Assembly: GCA_035289145.1 (NCBI GenBank)
Contig: DATDXZ010000038.1
Coordinates: 1 to 15,046 of the forward strand
Reading direction: 5' to 3'
Length of the DNA: 15,046 nucleotides
From: JACOVP01 sp035289145
GTDB lineage: Archaea > Nanobdellota > Nanobdellia > SCGC-AAA011-G17 > UBA489
Part shown: piece by piece, positions 13,962 through 15,046 of the stretch
Position numbering within the stretch: position 1 is the first letter of the stretch
Layout: each line of letters starts with the position of its first letter
The notes under the pieces: model-generated
What the model was told of the DNA's origin: nothing
Database searches by the model: none
What the model saw: only the letters and a program-made list of their open reading frames with translations
Made by a program: the position numbers and the translations under genes

Positions 13962-14318
13962 CTATACTGTGCAATACCATCTATTGCTCCCATATACATT
14001 AAGAGACAACCAAGAAGTATGGCCTGGAAATAATCTTCCACCAATTCCAAAAAATCCACCCACTCTATGAGGTTTAGATGTAGTCCTTTCATACCTTTGA
14101 CAAATTATTTCTCCATCAACTATATGGACTTTGGGAGTCAAAATAGGGCTAAAAGTGTTTCCCCTCAACATATCTTCTTCTAAAAGAGGGCAAGTAACTT
14201 CAATTATTCTTTTTTTCTTTGTATTTGCATCTATTGCTTCATTTAATTCTGCTTCTGCTCTTGCTTCAAGTTCTTCTAATGATGGCAATAGGGGTAATTT
14301 AGATTTTTGTTGTTGCAT
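13962..14318 (-). CDS. Paralogue E, first gene of the array, apparently frameshifted
   Basis: The open frame has 118 residues and the motif SKLPLLPSLEELEARAEAEL (6-25). CPLLEED (Cys43) and ICQRY (Cys73) align with A and B. After residue ~88 it loses similarity. In the neighbouring frame the same DNA reads GCLLMYMGAIDGIAQYRECP followed by YKKSEVQKQ, matching A's GCQLRH...DDCPYK tail, and ends with TGA at 13922-13924, overlapping D's ATG. The likely slip site is the A6 run at 14049-14054 (TTTTTT in the mRNA sense). So it is either a recent inactivating indel, a sequencing error or programmed +1 frameshifting. TATA box TTTAAATATTT is centred about 27 bp upstream. Confidence 0.65.
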   Translation of the reverse strand: MQQQKSKLPLLPSLEELEARAEAELNEAIDANTKKKRIIEVTCPLLEEDMLRGNTFSPILTPKVHIVDGEIICQRYERTTSKPHRVGGFFGIGGRLFPGHTSWLSLNVYGSNRWYCTV

Positions 14319-14337
14319 GTTTTTTATCGGGAAAGAC

Positions 14338-14349
14338 GGTTTAAATATT
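14338..14349 (-). promoter_or_regulatory. TATA box of the five-gene array
   Basis: The minus strand reads AATATTTAAACC here, centred about 27 bp before ATG 14318, with no ribosome binding site. Leaderless transcription is predicted. The rps6e promoter lies back to back at 14415-14437. Confidence 0.55.
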
Positions 14350-14414
14350 TTTCTGTTTTTTTACTACTTCACAATTGCTCTAAATGTAGACTTTTTTATG
14401 CTTGTTTTTGGGTC

Positions 14415-14437
14415 TTAGAAAGGTTTAAAAATCGACC
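14415..14437 (+). repeat. Direct repeat, copy 2, containing the rps6e promoter
   Basis: Starts TTAGAAAGGTTTAAAAATCG and continues ACC. GGTTTAAAAAT is the TATA/BRE region of rps6e, centred about 27 bp before ATG 14454. The near copy at 11415-11436 bounds the other side of the paralogue island. Confidence 0.7.
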
Positions 14438-14453
14438 TAAACCTTGACTTGCT

Positions 14454-14876
14454 ATGACAGAGATCAAATGCGTAGTTAATGACACTAAAACTGGTAAAAG
14501 CTATACTAAGGCTCTAACAGATAATACTAGTGTTAGCGGTCGCAAAGTGGGCGATAAACTTACTGGTTCTGTAGTTGACTTGCCAGGCTATGAATTACAA
14601 ATCATGGGTGGTAGCGACATTGCTGGCTTTCCTATGCGTCAAGATCTAGACATGAATACCAGAAAGAAGCTCCTTGTCAAGAAAGGCGATGTTGGCATTC
14701 GTAAAGCTAATCGAGGTACTATCTACCGCAAGACTGTTTCTGGCAATACTGTGAGTGACATTACCGCGCAACTCAACTTGAAAGTCATTCAACATGGCTC
14801 CAAGAGCATCGAAGATTTATGGGGCATCAAGAAAGAAGAGAAACCTGTTGAAGCCGCTCCTGCACCTGCTAAGTAA
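14454..14876 (+). CDS. rps6e: Ribosomal protein S6e
   Basis: A small-subunit protein of 140 residues, normal for archaea. VGDKLTGSVVDLPGYELQIM, GGSDIAGFPMRQDLDM and GNTVSDITAQLNLKVIQHGS are diagnostic. The C-terminal tail is Ala/Pro-rich (EEKPVEAAPAPAK). A TATA box about 27 bp upstream and no ribosome binding site suggest a leaderless mRNA. rps6e is commonly near infB or initiation factor genes in archaea, so the minus-strand island looks inserted between them. It ends 31 bp before the right IS. Confidence 0.96.
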   Translation: MTEIKCVVNDTKTGKSYTKALTDNTSVSGRKVGDKLTGSVVDLPGYELQIMGGSDIAGFPMRQDLDMNTRKKLLVKKGDVGIRKANRGTIYRKTVSGNTVSDITAQLNLKVIQHGSKSIEDLWGIKKEEKPVEAAPAPAK

Positions 14877-15046
14877 CCTTTAAAATTTTGATTAAAACAT
14901 TTCTTAGGGCTCTGTAGAAAAGTTCCCTGAATAGGGAACTTATTGCTCTCCGCAATGCAGAGCATGCAAGTATCTTGAAGCTTACTTCTCTATTTTGCAT
15001 CCGCACTGTTACGGCACGTACCGCGCTGCCTGCTCTTCGCTTGAGC
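14869..15046 (-). CDS. Transposase C-terminal fragment
   Basis: From the window edge the minus strand is open for 58 codons: LKRRAGSAVRAVTVRMQNRE, VSFKILACSALRRAISSLFR and ELFYRAL, then 11 residues beyond the IS end, stopping at 14869-14871. GSxVRxxxVxxQNREVxxKILAxxAxR resembles the C-terminal helix region of DDE transposases. The match is from memory and no catalytic residue is visible. The frame passes through the terminal repeat, so the true end is uncertain. The rest lies beyond the edge. Confidence 0.5.
   Translation of the reverse strand, partial: LKRRAGSAVRAVTVRMQNREVSFKILACSALRRAISSLFRELFYRALRNVLIKILKVT
14908..15046 (-). mobile_element. 3' end of an insertion sequence, cut by the window edge
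   Basis: GGCTCTGTAGAAAAGTT (14908-14924) is the terminal repeat, matching 213-228 and the MITE ends. Just inside, AGTTCCCT-GAAT-AGGGAACT (14921-14940) is a perfect 8-bp inverted repeat, possibly a transposase or transcription-shielding hairpin. The orientation is the same as for the left IS. Confidence 0.6.

Noticed and set aside
12388..14318. Array read as RiPP precursor peptides with conserved leaders
   Set aside because: Cores are about 90 residues, fold-like, with few and widely spaced cysteines; no modification enzyme, protease or transporter gene is nearby.
1..15046. CRISPR array, tRNA or rRNA genes
   Set aside because: No regularly spaced repeats, no cloverleaf with T-loop and anticodon arm, and no rRNA-like blocks were seen by eye in the intergenic regions.
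1..15046. Window as a closed circle carrying one IS
   Set aside because: Both IS ends are compatible in orientation, but the outer 8-bp flanks differ, and the middle of the transposase is missing, so circularity cannot be claimed.

Overview
The window looks archaeal and most like a DPANN archaeon (Woesearchaeota-type; that rank is an inference). It encodes ribosomal proteins found only in archaea and eukaryotes (L7Ae, S28e, L24e, S6e), an archaeal-type glutamyl-tRNA synthetase, an aIF5B-type initiation factor, a TrmB-family regulator and an AbrB-PhoU protein. Promoters are archaeal: AT-rich TATA boxes often sit about 25 nt upstream of the ATG, so many messages are probably leaderless. Others carry GAGGTG- or GGGAGGT-type ribosome binding sites.

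Layout. Positions 1-228 hold the 5' end of an insertion sequence (IS) on the minus strand, with a frameshifted transposase N-terminus. The 3' end of an IS with a matching terminal repeat, in the same orientation, fills 14908-15046, so the window is a segment caught between two IS ends. Next come gltX (minus), a 73-bp MITE with an 8-bp target duplication, a small YgiT-type zinc protein, a TrmB-type regulator (minus) and a two-helix membrane protein. A gap of about 440 bp contains a 29-residue membrane miniprotein. The translation operon follows: rpl7ae, rps28e, rpl24e, ndk and an Hsp20-like gene. A divergent block then has a small acidic protein and a 47-residue zinc ribbon on the minus strand, facing an AbrB-PhoU regulator across a palindrome-rich promoter. 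An APH-like kinase-fold protein and infB follow on the plus strand.

Between infB and rps6e lies an accessory island on the minus strand (10893-14318). Read in its own direction it holds five tandem paralogous genes of about 113-129 codons, then a 303-residue helical rod-like protein, then a small membrane protein. The five paralogues share an N-terminal motif LPxLPSLxELEARAEAEL and a diverged C-terminal domain with spaced cysteines (CPxLE ... C ... C ... CPY). I do not recognise this family. It is the strongest candidate here for an undescribed system. The paralogues plus the rod-like gene are bounded by a near-identical 22/23-bp direct repeat that includes the rps6e promoter, suggesting insertion or duplication at that locus. 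The first paralogue is frameshifted: the neighbouring frame restores the conserved GC...CPYK tail and ends in an ATGA overlap with the next gene.

How the parts fit: the plus-strand genes are translation and nucleotide housekeeping functions, with a few regulators and chaperone-like proteins inserted. The minus-strand island is separate in strand, composition and family. It probably encodes a Cys-rich protein set that shares one N-terminal docking or targeting helix.
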